This document shows, one piece after another, positions 5,998 to 6,678 of a stretch of DNA of 6,678 nucleotides. Position 1 is the first letter of the stretch, and every line of letters starts with the position of its first letter. The position numbers were made by a program, and so were the translations under genes. The DNA lies in NCBI GenBank assembly GCA_013816225.1, contig JACDEQ010000118.1:1-6678 (forward strand). Reading direction: 5' to 3'. The notes beneath the pieces were generated by a model. The model saw only the letters and a list, made by a program, of their open reading frames with translations, was not told the origin of the DNA and ran no database searches. The stretch comes from Armatimonadota bacterium (lineage in GTDB: Bacteria; Armatimonadota; Fimbriimonadia; Fimbriimonadales; ATM1).

Positions 5998-6678
5998 TGA
6001 AGAACGGAATAAAGAAAGTTGTGATTCTGGCGTCGGCGTCGGCGATTGGTTTGACGGTCGTTACCGGCTGCAAACCGCGTGAGCCGGACATGCCTCAGCC
6101 TTTCGGCGACCTAACCAGCGACCTGAAGAAGGAGTTCGCAGCTACCGCTCCGCCCCCACCTTTGGCAGGTACGAAGCGCGACTTGCGATCCTACACGAAG
6201 GAGCAGTTGATCGCCAGTGCCAACGTTCCTGTAAGGGCTCGCTACAACCCCTTCGCCCTTTTCGCCCAAGAGATAACTTTCCAGAACGGAATTCGCTACG
6301 ACAGGATTCTTTCGAATCTTCCGAATGAGTCGAACAGCGGGCTCCCCTACTCGCTGCTCGTGCCACCGCCGGTCGAGCCACCGCCCGTGGAACTCGCCGA
6401 GCCGGAGCCACAGCCTTACCGACGCCTCAGCGGCATCTACTTTGGCGAAACGGTTACCGCCCTTATCGAAATGGGGGACGGCAAGACGTATCTCGTTTCA
6501 CCCGGAGACCGCGTGGGCGAGACGGAGTGGTACGTCGAAGCCATCGACGCTGAGAAGGTTACGCTCGTGCGCTCCGGAAACAAGGATCCGCGAAGAATTT
6601 TCGTCCGTCTCGAATCCAGGCCGTTCTTCACACCCGAGCCGGGCGGCGGTGGTGGCCAAGGAGGCGGCGGTGGCAGCC
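5997..6678 (+). CDS. pilP: Type IV pilus assembly lipoprotein PilP (3' end outside window)
   Basis: PilP is a periplasmic lipoprotein that connects PilN/PilO to the N-terminal domains of the PilQ secretin. The ATG at 5997 overlaps the pilO stop. The N terminus has Lys residues, a hydrophobic stretch and a lipobox VTGC, with Cys25 as the lipidated residue. Next come a Pro-rich linker and a segment RYNPFALF. A further Pro/Glu-rich linker (about 122-140) leads to a beta domain at about 144-194 beginning RLSGIYFGETVTALIEM and including LVSPGDRVGE, which matches the secretin-binding PilP domain. After RIFVRL the frame enters a glycine-rich tail (from about 215) and runs off the window at residue 227 without a stop. 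Known PilP proteins are about 170-180 residues, so this one is longer. Family is inferred from domain and gene order. Confidence 0.85.
   Translation, partial: MKNGIKKVVILASASAIGLTVVTGCKPREPDMPQPFGDLTSDLKKEFAATAPPPPLAGTKRDLRSYTKEQLIASANVPVRARYNPFALFAQEITFQNGIRYDRILSNLPNESNSGLPYSLLVPPPVEPPPVELAEPEPQPYRRLSGIYFGETVTALIEMGDGKTYLVSPGDRVGETEWYVEAIDAEKVTLVRSGNKDPRRIFVRLESRPFFTPEPGGGGGQGGGGGS

Overview
The window looks like chromosomal DNA from a moderately GC-rich, diderm (outer-membrane) bacterium. The right half carries the type IV pilus alignment genes pilM, pilN, pilO and the start of pilP, the set that joins the inner-membrane motor to an outer-membrane secretin. The left half encodes secreted proteins, one with a PEP-CTERM sorting tail and HAF-type repeats. 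This mix, with unusually long and glycine-rich Pil proteins, recalls Armatimonadota (Fimbriimonas-like) genomes. That placement is an inference from protein style, not from a search.

Layout. Positions 1-335 hold the 3' end of a gene for a probable exported protein. Positions 336-570 are non-coding, rich in inverted repeats, and end in a hairpin plus TTTT just upstream of the next gene. Positions 571-2950 are a compact cassette of three genes in which each junction is an ATGA stop/start overlap: a 344-residue PEP-CTERM protein that I read as a seven-bladed HAF propeller, an unrecognised 98-residue protein, and an unrecognised 351-residue probable secreted protein. Positions 2951-3138 are intergenic and contain a near-consensus sigma70-type promoter (TTGACA, 18 bases, TATGAT) about 30 bases before pilM. 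Positions 3139-6678 are pilM-pilN-pilO-pilP, with short gaps or overlaps, continuing off the right edge (a secretin gene, pilQ, would be expected next).

How the genes work together. PilM is a cytoplasmic actin-like protein that should bind the N-terminal NLLP motif of PilN, which is present here as MKLNLLP. PilN and PilO each have one N-terminal membrane helix and a periplasmic domain that pair with each other. PilP is a lipoprotein whose C-terminal beta domain should contact the secretin. The features that most depart from the known families are the Gly/Pro-rich C-terminal tails on PilN, PilO and PilP, a Gly/Pro insert inside PilN, a roughly 60-residue acidic insert in PilM, and an Asn in place of the usual Asp in PilM's second phosphate-binding motif. 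No mobile element, CRISPR array, tRNA or rRNA was seen.
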